Assembly (NCBI GenBank): GCA_002423145.1
Contig: DIUU01000014.1
Location: 62,001-126,000, forward strand
DNA from: Acholeplasmataceae bacterium UBA6150
Lineage (GTDB): Bacteria > Bacillota_I > Bacilli_A > Acholeplasmatales > UBA5453
DNA: 64,000 nt
Direction of reading: 5' to 3'
The position numbers and the translations under genes are program-made. Below, one piece after another: positions 8,910-17,848 of this stretch. Below the pieces are notes generated by a model. That model worked only from the letters and a program-made list of their open reading frames with translations, was not told where the DNA came from and made no database searches. Positions within the stretch are counted from its first letter, which is position 1. Each line of letters opens with the position of its first letter.

Positions 8910-11435
8910 TTACTTCAATTCGTCTTGTAATTTTTTAATCAACAATAAAGCTTCAATCGGAGATAAAGCGTTGATGTCTGTATCTTTGATCATTTCAATG
9001 ACATGTTCTTCGGTTTTTGAAACGTATATATTATCAATTTCTTCGACATGATCAAAATTAAACAAATTCAATAGGGCTGTCTTCTTTTTGTCAGCTTCCA
9101 AGTGTTTCAAAATCTCATCCGCACGATAAATCAATACCTTTGGTAATTTTGCGAGCTCTGCAACATTGATGCCATAAGATTTATCGGTTGGTCCCTCTTT
9201 GATTTTATGTAAAAATACAATGTTGTGTTTTTCTTCAACAGCCGATACATGGATATTTTTCAATCGCTTTAAGGTTTGTTCAAGCACAGTTAATTCATGA
9301 TAGTGTGTTGAAAATAATGTGATGGCTTTGATTTTTTCATGGACATATTCGATGATGGCTTGTGCAAGAGCCATGCCATCATAGGTGGCTGTACCTCGTC
9401 CAATCTCATCAAAAATCAATAAACTTTGTTTTGTAGCGTACCGAATGGCTTCATTCGCTTCCAACATTTCCACCATGAATGTAGACTGACCAGCAGTTAA
9501 ATCATCGCTTGCGCCAATTCTAGTATAAATGGCGTCAAATATCGGTAATCTAGCCTCATCAGCTGGTACGAATGATCCCATTTGGGCTAACACAACGATT
9601 TGTGCAAGCATTCGCATATAGGTCGATTTACCACTCATGTTGGGTCCAGTAATGAGTAAAATGCCGGAATCATTGATATCAATATGATTTTCAACGAAAC
9701 CCCCTTGTAGAGCTTGTTCAACCACAGGATGACGACCATTTGTAATTTTTACGACGTTTTCTTTAAGTAATGTAGGTCTGACATATCGGTATTTTTTCGC
9801 AACAAAAGCCAAATTTGACATCGCATCTACAAACGCAATGTTGTCAGATAGAATTTGTAAGTCTTTTGTATAGGTAGCAACTTGATCTCGAAGTGTAACA
9901 AACAATTCATATTCCAAAGCGATTTCTTTTTCACCTGCTGAAAGCAAAAAGGCTTCTTTTTCTTTTAACAATGGTGTGACATAGCGTTCACCAGTAGAAA
10001 GCGTTTGTTTTCGTTCATATCCAAATTCAGATTGAACCAAATCTAAACTGCCTTTGGTAATTTCAATATAATAACCAAACACACGGTTATATCCAACCTT
10101 GAGGTTTTTAATACCTGTTCGGTCTTTTTCTTTTGTCTCAAAATCAATCATCCAAATCTTTCCATCTTTTGATGCATTCTTGAGTTCATCTAAACCCGCA
10201 TGGTAACCCAGTTTAATGAGTCCGCCATCCTTGATGGTGAGTGGTGGATCTACCTCAATGGCTTTTTCAAGTAATTCATGGAGATCATGAAAATCATCGA
10301 TGGATTCATTAAGGTTATTTAAGTGTGGGGTATTGTATAAACTTAAAGCGGTTTTGATCGCTTTTAGTCGAGATAATGTTTGTCTCAATTGTGCTAAATC
10401 TCTACCAGATGCATTTTTGGTTACAATTCTAGAGGTAATTCGTCTTAAGTCGTAAACCCCTTTAAGTGATTCTCTGACTTCGTTTAAGTGAACGATATTA
10501 CGATTCAAATCGTCAATGATATCATAACGGTATAAAAGTGTCGCTTCATCACGACTGGGTTCATCCATGAATTTTCGAAGTAATCTGGATCCTAGTGCCG
10601 TGATGGTGTGGTCGATGGTAGATAATAAAGTAGCTGCGTTTCGTTTGCCACTATGGACCGATAACTCCAAACTCGCACGACTTTGATAATCAATTCTTAA
10701 AAAACTTTCCGGTTTGATTAGATTCAACCGATTAAATTGCTTAATGTCGTTCTTTTGGGTGTCGCTTAAGTAATATAACAACATCGATACTGCTGCTTTT
10801 GGTAAATCACTGAGTGTGCTGGTGAGTGGTGAATCGAGTTTTCCATCCGTATGTGAAATGAGTACATAGGATTTGAATTTATCTTCGAGTCGTTTTTGAT
10901 CTCTTTCTAACACCAGTTCTTTAATATTTAATATGAGCATTTGCTTGATTAAATCCGCTTCAGATAAGTCCACTAAAATGGATAAATCTCCTGTAGATAA
11001 GTCTGCAAACGCCAAATGATACTTTAACTTATCTTGAATCAACGCCCCAATATAGTTATAACTGGATGCGTCTAAAATACCTTCATCCATAATCATTCCT
11101 GGTGTCAGTAATTTAACAACCTCTCGTTTAACGAGGCCATTACCTGGTTCTGTCACCTGTTCAACAATCGCAATTTTGTAGCCTTTTTGAATGAGTTTTT
11201 GAGCGTATGGTATCATGGCATGATACGGTACACCACACATTGGTACGCGTTCTTTGACCCCTGCATCTCTACCTGTTAAAGCAATTTCTAGTTCTTTGGA
11301 TCCTACAATAGCATCCTCAAAAAACATTTCATAGAAGTCACCTATTCTAAAAAAGACTATCGCGTCAGCGTAGTCCTTTTTAATGTCTAAATATTGTTGC
11401 ATCATTGGGGTGTATGTAATGTCTTTTTTGCCCAT
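8910..11435 (-). CDS. mutS: DNA mismatch repair protein MutS
   Basis: Recognises mispaired bases. The mismatch-binding motif is in the N-terminal domain as FFRIGDFYEMFFEDA (the Phe-X-Glu is FYE). The Walker A motif TGPNMSGKST starts near residue 596, and the Walker B region is DEIGRGTATYDG. A short C-terminal segment follows the ATPase domain. The 841-residue length is normal. mutL follows after a 13-base gap. Upstream is the unrecognised 596-residue membrane-protein gene, in the place where B. subtilis has cotE. Confidence 0.97.
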   Translation of the reverse strand: MGKKDITYTPMMQQYLDIKKDYADAIVFFRIGDFYEMFFEDAIVGSKELEIALTGRDAGVKERVPMCGVPYHAMIPYAQKLIQKGYKIAIVEQVTEPGNGLVKREVVKLLTPGMIMDEGILDASSYNYIGALIQDKLKYHLAFADLSTGDLSILVDLSEADLIKQMLILNIKELVLERDQKRLEDKFKSYVLISHTDGKLDSPLTSTLSDLPKAAVSMLLYYLSDTQKNDIKQFNRLNLIKPESFLRIDYQSRASLELSVHSGKRNAATLLSTIDHTITALGSRLLRKFMDEPSRDEATLLYRYDIIDDLNRNIVHLNEVRESLKGVYDLRRITSRIVTKNASGRDLAQLRQTLSRLKAIKTALSLYNTPHLNNLNESIDDFHDLHELLEKAIEVDPPLTIKDGGLIKLGYHAGLDELKNASKDGKIWMIDFETKEKDRTGIKNLKVGYNRVFGYYIEITKGSLDLVQSEFGYERKQTLSTGERYVTPLLKEKEAFLLSAGEKEIALEYELFVTLRDQVATYTKDLQILSDNIAFVDAMSNLAFVAKKYRYVRPTLLKENVVKITNGRHPVVEQALQGGFVENHIDINDSGILLITGPNMSGKSTYMRMLAQIVVLAQMGSFVPADEARLPIFDAIYTRIGASDDLTAGQSTFMVEMLEANEAIRYATKQSLLIFDEIGRGTATYDGMALAQAIIEYVHEKIKAITLFSTHYHELTVLEQTLKRLKNIHVSAVEEKHNIVFLHKIKEGPTDKSYGINVAELAKLPKVLIYRADEILKHLEADKKKTALLNLFNFDHVEEIDNIYVSKTEEHVIEMIKDTDINALSPIEALLLIKKLQDELK

Positions 11436-11467
11436 ACAATCACCTTTCTACTATAAATCTGGATATA

Positions 11468-13258
11468 CTAGCCAATTAAGTTGTTGAACCAGTTCATAAA
11501 TGCTGCCCAGTTTCCAAGGTATTGGAAAGTAGTATCGATCCAATTCTTAACAAGATTTGCAAATTCAAATCCTGGGTCAAATATGATATTGAGTATGCCT
11601 TTATTTGGATCGCTTGACCAAGCAGGAAGACCAAAATCATAAACACCATATGCTCTTAGGAAACCGATGGCTGCGTATGCGATGGCTAGTAATAAAACAA
11701 TAATGAATGTCCAACGGAATACTTTTCTAAATTTACCTGCTGGTTTCTTAGCTTTCTTTTGCTTTTTAGGTTTGCTCTTATTATTTTCTTTTGCCGAATT
11801 GTCTTCTTCCTTGATTTCTTCAATCACTGAAGTTGTTGATGAAGTGAGTTCAGTCTTCACTGTATTCATTTCTTCAATTTGTTTTGCTTCGGTCTTTTCG
11901 ACTTTATCCCATTCTTTAGCAGACAATGTCGTTTCATAACCCATCATGAAGGTTGGTGTTAAAATTGGACGGTGTGCTTTTTCATAGGCTTTATCTAACA
12001 TCGCTTGATGATATTGATTTAAATCCATACGTAAAGCACGAATTTCAGCGACGATACCATCGAGGGCTTCTTTTGGTAAAGATTGAACGACGACGGTTTC
12101 TTTAATGGTTTCGACTCTTGGTGGTTCTTGATAATAATAAGCCTGTCTTGGTTCATAAGGACGCGGTTCTTCTTTTTGAAGACGTTCTTGTGGTTTTGGT
12201 TCAACGACTGGTTCTGGTTGTTTTTCAGGTTGAGGTTCCACTTTTTCAACCACTTTAGGTTCAGGTTTTAAAGCTTCAACTTCTTCATCCACAGGTAGTA
12301 TCGTAACCATTGGTTCTGATTCAACTATTTTCTCAATGACTGGTTCAGGTTCTTGTGAAAGCACCAATACTGGTTCTTCATCAACATAAACACGTGCCGC
12401 TGGTTTGATTTCTTCATAGACGCCTGGCGTGGATGGTACGTAGTATTTTTCTTTGGTTTCTGAAGCATTGGCTAAAATATATTCAATAATTTCTTCTTTT
12501 TTAAGTTCAATGGAAGCTTTGATATTGTGTTCGATTGCGAAACGTTGTAGTTGAATGACAGCCAAACCATTGACTTTATCTTCGAGTTCTTTAGAATACT
12601 TATCTTGATTTTTCAGTTCACGTACGATGATGTCTACGAGTTCACCTTTTTTCAATCTGCGCGGTACATCGACACCAAACTTCTTACCGATTTCACGTAG
12701 TTCAATCAATGTGGAGCTTTTGAATAATACAGGTCTAAAAATCTCAGGTGTCAATCCATCAATTTGATTGGTTTCATCAAAAAATATCGAATTTAATTTG
12801 TCATTGTAAGCGATGAAATCTTCTAATACGGCACCTTTTTGAAATTCTCTTGCTGCCTTAACAAAACCCATCAATTCGCCTTCAGGTACTTGTTTATCAA
12901 ATAAATAAGAAAGCAAATTCACCCATAATGTTTCACGGGCTTTACGATCTAATTCGGCATCTTTGAATTGTGGCACTAAATTGATTAATTGTGATTCGCT
13001 ATAGTGGTCATACCAAGAAAGACGATAATTAACTTCGTCTGAAAGTGTTTGTAATACAATTTTTTTACTTGTCACAAATGGATCCAATTCACGTTTCAAC
13101 GAAGCCATTCTGAGCTTACGAGGAACAGTTAATCCAATCAACTCGAAAAATCTCACAACCTTATCGGCTGGATAAAAAATCAAAGCTTTGACTAAATCTT
13201 CAATCTTTATTTTCTTATCACCAATTTTTACTTCGCTAAACATCGTTAGAATTGCCAT
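11468..13258 (-). CDS. Membrane-anchored protein with three SAP/Rho_N-like motifs
   Basis: I do not recognise the whole protein. Three helix-extended-loop-helix segments resembling SAP or Rho N-terminal motifs are visible at about residues 31-58, 182-214 and 233-265; the second contains ELREIGKKFGVDVPRRLKK. A proline/glutamate-rich linker follows (about 280-400), then a short helical stretch and a lysine-rich segment (about 497-515). One membrane helix spans about 514-534, and a 62-residue tail rich in aromatic residues ends the protein. The positive residues before the helix suggest the N-terminus is cytosolic. SAP and Rho_N motifs usually bind nucleic acid, so a membrane link for DNA or RNA is possible; this is inference. 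It lies directly upstream of mutS. The presumed ribosome-binding site is an unusual G-run. Confidence 0.8.
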   Translation of the reverse strand: MAILTMFSEVKIGDKKIKIEDLVKALIFYPADKVVRFFELIGLTVPRKLRMASLKRELDPFVTSKKIVLQTLSDEVNYRLSWYDHYSESQLINLVPQFKDAELDRKARETLWVNLLSYLFDKQVPEGELMGFVKAAREFQKGAVLEDFIAYNDKLNSIFFDETNQIDGLTPEIFRPVLFKSSTLIELREIGKKFGVDVPRRLKKGELVDIIVRELKNQDKYSKELEDKVNGLAVIQLQRFAIEHNIKASIELKKEEIIEYILANASETKEKYYVPSTPGVYEEIKPAARVYVDEEPVLVLSQEPEPVIEKIVESEPMVTILPVDEEVEALKPEPKVVEKVEPQPEKQPEPVVEPKPQERLQKEEPRPYEPRQAYYYQEPPRVETIKETVVVQSLPKEALDGIVAEIRALRMDLNQYHQAMLDKAYEKAHRPILTPTFMMGYETTLSAKEWDKVEKTEAKQIEEMNTVKTELTSSTTSVIEEIKEEDNSAKENNKSKPKKQKKAKKPAGKFRKVFRWTFIIVLLLAIAYAAIGFLRAYGVYDFGLPAWSSDPNKGILNIIFDPGFEFANLVKNWIDTTFQYLGNWAAFMNWFNNLIG

Positions 13259-13290
13259 AATATTCCCCCCAATTGTGTTTGCCTAGTATT

Positions 13291-13319
13291 ATCATACCTC
13301 ATATTTATATATTTTACAA
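13291..13319 (-). promoter_or_regulatory. Promoter for the 596-residue membrane protein and mutSL
   Basis: TTGTAA (13314-13319), a 17-base spacer and TATGAT (13291-13296) on the minus strand, about 33 bases before the start codon. It follows the ymcA terminator. Confidence 0.6.
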
Positions 13320-13334
13320 GTGCGTTAACCTTTG

Positions 13335-13377
13335 AAAAAAAGTGGGATGGTCCGTTATTACGGCTATTTCCCACTTT
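13335..13377 (-). terminator. Terminator after ymcA
   Basis: On the minus strand AAAGTGGGA pairs with TCCCACTTT, with an inner CCGT/ACGG stem, and then a run of T. The hairpin starts inside the last codons of the ymcA-like gene. Confidence 0.8.
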
Positions 13378-13717
13378 CGATTTGATATTTAGCTAGTGCA
13401 TGGTTTATTTCATTTTCGATGATTTCTTTTATCTCTTTTAATAAATCGTTTAATTCTTGTTGCATGAACAAATATGTCTCAATCATAGGGTCTGTTTCAA
13501 TCGATTGGCGGACTTCATCATAAGCCGTTTGAAACTGATTCATTGCGTTTGTTTTATGAATCATTTTGGCATTGACTAACTGTTTTTGTAATGCTTTCAT
13601 TTCACTGAAGCGTCGTTTCAATTCTTTGTCATTGTTGATGGTATTTTCAAACTTTTGATACGTTTTTAAAATATCCAATGACTCAATCATATCGATGAGT
13701 TCTTGTTGTTTACTCAC
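13364..13717 (-). CDS. ymcA: YlbF/YmcA family protein
   Basis: This 117-residue, all-helical protein matches the YlbF/YmcA (Com_YlbF) family in length and pattern, with heptad-like helices such as LKRRFSEMKALQKQLVNAK. In B. subtilis YmcA, YlbF and YaaT form the Y-complex, which works with RNase Y in RNA processing and affects competence and biofilms. The B. subtilis gene also lies directly after miaB. Here the start overlaps the miaB stop by 8 bases. RNase Y is encoded 2.4 kb upstream. Assignment to YmcA rather than YlbF rests on position. Confidence 0.82.
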   Translation of the reverse strand: MSKQQELIDMIESLDILKTYQKFENTINNDKELKRRFSEMKALQKQLVNAKMIHKTNAMNQFQTAYDEVRQSIETDPMIETYLFMQQELNDLLKEIKEIIENEINHALAKYQIESGK

Positions 13718-15155
13718 AGGCTTCTCCTATAAGAAACCACGTTCTCGCTTCAGTTATTTTAACTTTAACAATCTTTCCAATTAGAGATTTATCACCTTTA
13801 AAATTGACGAGTTTATTGTGTTCTGAATACCCAGCCAAGGTTTTATCATCATTTTTGGAGGTACCTTCAACCAAGACTTCGACGACTTGATTTTTGTATT
13901 TTTGACTGGCCCTTAAGTAACCCTCATTGACCAATTTAATGAGTCGTTTCAATCGATCTTTCTTTTCAAATTCTGGAATATTGTCTTCGAATGAATAGGC
14001 TGGTGTACCCGCACGTTTTGAAAATATAAACGTATATGCCCCTTCAAAATCCATTTCCTTGACTAATTCCAATGTCATTTGAAAATCCGCTTCGGTTTCG
14101 GTTGGAAATGCAACTATGATGTCGGTTGTAAGAGCAATGTCTGGTTTTGCTTTTTTGAGTTTACCAATCACTTCCACATAAAGTTCTCTCGTATAATGCC
14201 GATTCATTTTCTTTAAAACAGCATTACTGCCTGATTGAACAGGTAAATGTAAGTGTGGCATGACGGATTTACAGGATCTAAAGGCTTCAATTGTTTTATC
14301 GTCTAAATCGTGTGGATGACTGGTTGTAAATCGGATTCTTGGAATACCGATTTTGTCTAGATCCATCAATAAATCACCAAAAGTATAAACGATGTCCTTG
14401 AAATCTTTACCATAAGCATTGACGTTTTGACCTAATAACGTCACTTCTTTATACCCTTGTGTTTTCAAATCCTTGACTTCTTGAATGATTTCTTCCTTCA
14501 GTCTTGAACGTTCTTTACCTCTGGTATAAGGGACAATGCAGTAGGTACAAAATTCATCACAACCAAACATGATATTGACCCATGCTTTATAGGGGTTTTG
14601 TCGAACTTTCGGGAGATTTTCAACAATGTTGCCTTCTTCTGAGAATACTTCAACAACCCGCTCTTTATTGAAATAGGCAGACTCAATATACTGTGGTAAT
14701 AAATGAATGTTGTGTGTTCCAAATATCAAATCCACGTGTTGGTATTTTTCGAGTACGCGATTGACCACGTTTTCTTCTTGTGCCATACAGCCGCATAAGC
14801 CAAGGATTAAATCTGGGTGACGACGTTTCATCGCTTTTAAGCGACCGAGTTCGCCCCAAATCCGGTTTTCTGCATTTTCACGTATGGCACAGGTATTGAT
14901 CAGAATGATGTCTGCTAGTGCTTCATCTTCCGTAGGTTGATAACCCATATCATTTAAAATGCCTGCCATGGTTTCGCCATCGGCTTCATTGCCTTGACAA
15001 CCATAGGTTTGAATCTTATAAAATTTACCCACCCCAATTTTTTGAAGACGTTCGTCGAGGAGATAATCTTTATGTTCAATTTCTGCCTTCGTACGTTTAC
15101 GTGCTTTATTCAAATTAGGTTTGAAATATTTGTCTATATCTATCAATTTAATCAC
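13710..15155 (-). CDS. miaB: tRNA-2-methylthio-N6-dimethylallyladenosine synthase MiaB
   Basis: A radical-SAM enzyme that methylthiolates i6A37 of tRNA, acting after MiaA. The N-terminal domain has the three auxiliary-cluster cysteines, in YGCQGN, NTCAIRENAENR and GLCGCM. The radical-SAM cluster motif is CDEFCTYC (CxxxCxxC). A C-terminal TRAM domain ends the 481-residue protein. The annotated start is GTG at 15155; a TTG at 15146 has AGG about 8 bases upstream and could be the real start. The predicted transcript start is only a few bases before, so the leader is very short. Confidence 0.95.
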   Translation of the reverse strand: MIKLIDIDKYFKPNLNKARKRTKAEIEHKDYLLDERLQKIGVGKFYKIQTYGCQGNEADGETMAGILNDMGYQPTEDEALADIILINTCAIRENAENRIWGELGRLKAMKRRHPDLILGLCGCMAQEENVVNRVLEKYQHVDLIFGTHNIHLLPQYIESAYFNKERVVEVFSEEGNIVENLPKVRQNPYKAWVNIMFGCDEFCTYCIVPYTRGKERSRLKEEIIQEVKDLKTQGYKEVTLLGQNVNAYGKDFKDIVYTFGDLLMDLDKIGIPRIRFTTSHPHDLDDKTIEAFRSCKSVMPHLHLPVQSGSNAVLKKMNRHYTRELYVEVIGKLKKAKPDIALTTDIIVAFPTETEADFQMTLELVKEMDFEGAYTFIFSKRAGTPAYSFEDNIPEFEKKDRLKRLIKLVNEGYLRASQKYKNQVVEVLVEGTSKNDDKTLAGYSEHNKLVNFKGDKSLIGKIVKVKITEARTWFLIGEACE

Positions 15156-15163
15156 CTAGGATA

Positions 15164-15192
15164 AGTATACACGTTTAGGGGGTTTATTTCAA
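15164..15192 (-). promoter_or_regulatory. Promoter for miaB-ymcA
   Basis: TTGAAA (15187-15192), a 17-base spacer and TATACT (15164-15169) on the minus strand. The -10 ends only 9 bases before the GTG start, implying an almost leaderless mRNA or a start at the downstream TTG. Confidence 0.65.
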
Positions 15193-15242
15193 TTGAAAGG
15201 GTATCTATAGCATACTTACCACAGCATTTGATTACCACAAAA

Positions 15243-15270
15243 TGAAAAAAAACACACCATTAGGTGTGCT
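15243..15270 (-). terminator. Terminator after ymdB
   Basis: On the minus strand CACACC, loop TAAT, GGTGTG, followed by eight T. It directly follows the ymdB stop. Confidence 0.82.
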
Positions 15271-16025
15271 TAGTCTTCGATATGAATTCTTTCAATGGTT
15301 CTTTTCTTTAAATCTAAGATCACTGCATTTAATTGATTTCGTGTGTTCGCAACCACATTGGCTGGCGAATGTCCAAACAAGAAACGATTAACTACGATGT
15401 CTTTATCAACACCGATAACGCCGTCTAGTGGACCTGTCATACCAACATCGGTTAAGTATAACGTCCCTTTGGGTAATACACGATTATCCGCAGTTTGAAT
15501 ATGGGTATGCGTTCCAATGATTGCGTCAACTCGGCCATCAAAATAATGACCTAAGGCTATTTTTTCGGAAGTGGCTTCAGCATGGAAATCAATGAATACA
15601 TAATCGGCCTTTTCTGTTTCTAAAAGGTGATCGATTTCAAAGAATGGGGATTCTAAGTTCGCATTCATAAAGGTGCGTCCTAAAGCATTGATGACCAATA
15701 GCGTGGATTGATTAAATTTAATGATGTCGTATCCTTTGCCTGGTGCTTTCGGAAAATTAAGTGGTCGAACGATTCGAGAATCGTCGATATATTCAACCAA
15801 GTCCGATTGTCCCCACACATGGTTGCCCATGGTGATCGAATGAACCCCTGCACTCATCAATTCTTTGTAAAAACGGAGTGTAATACCTCTACCATTGTTG
15901 GCTGAATTTTCAGCGTTAACAATGACGATATTGGGTTTATAATCGGATTTTAATTGTTCTAAGTTATCCATTAAAATCTTTCTGCCAGGTTCGCCGTACA
16001 CGTCACCTATGAATAATATTCTCAT
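15270..16025 (-). CDS. ymdB: YmdB-type metallophosphoesterase
   Basis: YmdB is a dimetal phosphoesterase; the B. subtilis enzyme hydrolyses 2',3'-cyclic nucleotides and influences RNase Y targets, biofilm and motility. The 251-residue protein has the calcineurin-like metal motifs GDVYGEPGR, NAENSANNGRG, GNHVWG, DFHAEATSEK and GTHTHIQTAD. It directly follows rny, as in B. subtilis, but a strong hairpin terminator lies between them, so it may receive only read-through transcription. AAGAAGG stands upstream of the ATG. Confidence 0.93.
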   Translation of the reverse strand: MRILFIGDVYGEPGRKILMDNLEQLKSDYKPNIVIVNAENSANNGRGITLRFYKELMSAGVHSITMGNHVWGQSDLVEYIDDSRIVRPLNFPKAPGKGYDIIKFNQSTLLVINALGRTFMNANLESPFFEIDHLLETEKADYVFIDFHAEATSEKIALGHYFDGRVDAIIGTHTHIQTADNRVLPKGTLYLTDVGMTGPLDGVIGVDKDIVVNRFLFGHSPANVVANTRNQLNAVILDLKKRTIERIHIED

Positions 16026-16042
16026 ACTCTACCTTCTTAAAA

Positions 16043-16066
16043 GAAAAAGGGGACAAGCCCCTTTTA
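16043..16066 (-). terminator. Terminator/attenuator between rny and ymdB
   Basis: AAAAGGGG, loop CTTGT, CCCCTTTT on the minus strand, then a T-rich tract. It overlaps the rny stop codon and lies 18 bases before the ymdB start. Confidence 0.82.
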
Positions 16067-17626
16067 TTTTGCAATATCGGTTGCGCGTGTTTCTCTAACA
16101 ACAGTTACCTTGATGGTACCTGGGTATTGAAGATTCGCTTCAATTTGTTCTTTGATTTCACGTGCTACTTTGAATGTGGATAAATCATCCACTTCGTCAG
16201 GTTTAACGATGACTCTGATTTCACGACCGGCTTGAATCGCAAACGAACGTTCAACCCCTGCAACTTTGTTAGAAATGGTTTCTAATTGTTCAAGGCGTTT
16301 GATGTAGTTATCGATAGATTCACTACGTGCGCCTGGTCTGGCTGCACTGAGTGCGTCAGCTGCCGCAACTAACACCGCTATGATGGATTGTGGTTCTTTG
16401 TCACCATGGTGTGATGCAATAGCATCGATAACTTCTTTTGGTTCATGATATTTGGAAACGATTTGTACACCGATTTCGACATGTGAACCTTCAACTTCGT
16501 GGTCCACTGCTTTTCCGATATCGTGAAGTAGTCCTGCACGTTTAGCCAATACTTCATTTTCACCGATTTCTGCAGCCAGTTTACCAGCTAAAAATGCGGT
16601 TTCAATGGAATGTTTTAACACATTTTGTCCATAGGATGTTCTAAAACTCATACGGCCCAATAGTTTTACTAAGTCAGGGTGTAATTTACCAATATTCGTT
16701 TGGAATACGGCATTTTCACCAGCTTCTCTAATAAACATATCGACTTCTTGTTGAGCTCTTTCAACGACTTCTTCAATGCGACCTGGATGGATACGTCCAT
16801 CTTCAACAAGTGCTGTTAAAGCGCGTTTCGCTACTTCTCTACGGATTGGGTCGAACCCAGATAATACGACTGCTTCTGGTGTATCATCGATGATTAAGTC
16901 AACACCGGTTAATGCCTCTATGGTGCGAATATTACGTCCTTCGCGTCCAATAATTCTACCCTTCATTTCATCGGTTGGAAGGGATACAACTGATACCGTT
17001 CTTTCGCTTGTTGTCTCACTCGCATATTTTTGAATTGCCAGTGTCAATAGATTCTTCGCTCGTTGATCTACTTCTGATTTAGCTTTTTCTTCTTCTTCTT
17101 TAATGTAGTTTGAAATTTCATCGGACATGCTTTGTCTTACACGATCCATAATAATCGCTTGTGCTTGTTCCGTGGTAATCCCAGAAATCTCCATTAATTT
17201 CGCTTCTTGCTGCTTCAAAATGTCTTCCACTTTGCTATTCAATTGTTCAAGTTCTTGCTTCTTTTCGTCTAGCTTGATTTCCTTTTGTCCAAGAAATTCT
17301 TCTCTCTTGTCCAAATTGGCAGCTCTTCTGTTCAGCATTTCATCTCTTTGTGATATTTTGGTTTCCAAATCGAGAACGACTTGTTTTCTTTCCTTCATAT
17401 CACGTTCGAATTCACGTTTTTGATCAAAAATATTTTGACGTGCTTCTAGAATGGCTTCCTTTTTGAGTTTTTCGGCTTCTTTTTGGCCATCTTCAACAAT
17501 TTTCTTCGCTAACTCACGGCTATCTTGGAGACTCTTTTCGTGTTGTTTTACACGAAAAATAAATCCGCCAATGAGGCCTAAAGCTAGTAGCAAAATGGAG
17601 ACGATTGCCCATACTACATGTTCCAT
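16064..17626 (-). CDS. rny: Ribonuclease Y
   Basis: RNase Y is the membrane-anchored endoribonuclease that starts mRNA decay in Bacilli. The 520-residue protein has an N-terminal membrane helix (VVWAIVSILLLALGLIGGFIF), then a long coiled coil to about residue 200. A KH domain follows with GRIIGREGRNIRTIE, then an HD domain whose metal motif is LLHDIGKAVDHE. GGAGG stands 8 bases before the ATG. A consensus promoter sits about 120 bases upstream, so the mRNA has an untranslated leader of roughly 115 bases. The place next to recA and pgsA is as in B. subtilis. Confidence 0.97.
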   Translation of the reverse strand: MEHVVWAIVSILLLALGLIGGFIFRVKQHEKSLQDSRELAKKIVEDGQKEAEKLKKEAILEARQNIFDQKREFERDMKERKQVVLDLETKISQRDEMLNRRAANLDKREEFLGQKEIKLDEKKQELEQLNSKVEDILKQQEAKLMEISGITTEQAQAIIMDRVRQSMSDEISNYIKEEEEKAKSEVDQRAKNLLTLAIQKYASETTSERTVSVVSLPTDEMKGRIIGREGRNIRTIEALTGVDLIIDDTPEAVVLSGFDPIRREVAKRALTALVEDGRIHPGRIEEVVERAQQEVDMFIREAGENAVFQTNIGKLHPDLVKLLGRMSFRTSYGQNVLKHSIETAFLAGKLAAEIGENEVLAKRAGLLHDIGKAVDHEVEGSHVEIGVQIVSKYHEPKEVIDAIASHHGDKEPQSIIAVLVAAADALSAARPGARSESIDNYIKRLEQLETISNKVAGVERSFAIQAGREIRVIVKPDEVDDLSTFKVAREIKEQIEANLQYPGTIKVTVVRETRATDIAK

Positions 17627-17749
17627 CGTTCATTCCTCCATTTTTTTGATTTGTTACATTTTTATTACTTGAGCGTTAAATATATTAAACAACATTATCA
17701 AAATTGATATACTTAATTTTAAGGTTTTAATCCTAAGTACTACTCTATA

Positions 17750-17778
17750 ATTATATAGGAGAAAAGACTTTTAGTCAA
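17750..17778 (-). promoter_or_regulatory. Consensus promoter for rny
   Basis: TTGACT (17773-17778), a 17-base spacer and TATAAT (17750-17755) on the minus strand. The expected leader to the rny start is about 115 bases and contains nothing I recognise. Confidence 0.8.
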
Positions 17779-17817
17779 CGCATTACATTTCGACTTTTTT
17801 TTTGACCTGGCGTGTAG

Positions 17818-17823
17818 TATAAT
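17818..17823 (+). promoter_or_regulatory. -10 element for the 195-residue membrane protein
   Basis: TATAAT on the plus strand, 25 bases before the start codon. TTGACC occurs only 10 bases upstream, too close for a normal -35, so the -35 is uncertain. Confidence 0.5.
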
Positions 17824-17848
17824 AGGATTACGTGAAATGAGGGATTTT

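Noticed and set aside
12019..12271. Frames rich in Asn/Lys or Trp/Phe opposite or beside the Pro/Glu linker of the membrane protein
   Set aside because: They reflect the repetitive Pro/Glu codons of the true gene in other frames.
17802..17823. TTGACC close before TATAAT as a promoter pair
   Set aside because: The spacer is 10 bases. A normal -35/-10 pair needs about 16-18, so only the -10 is counted. A similar short pair before gpmI (TTTACA, 11 bases) was rejected for the same reason.
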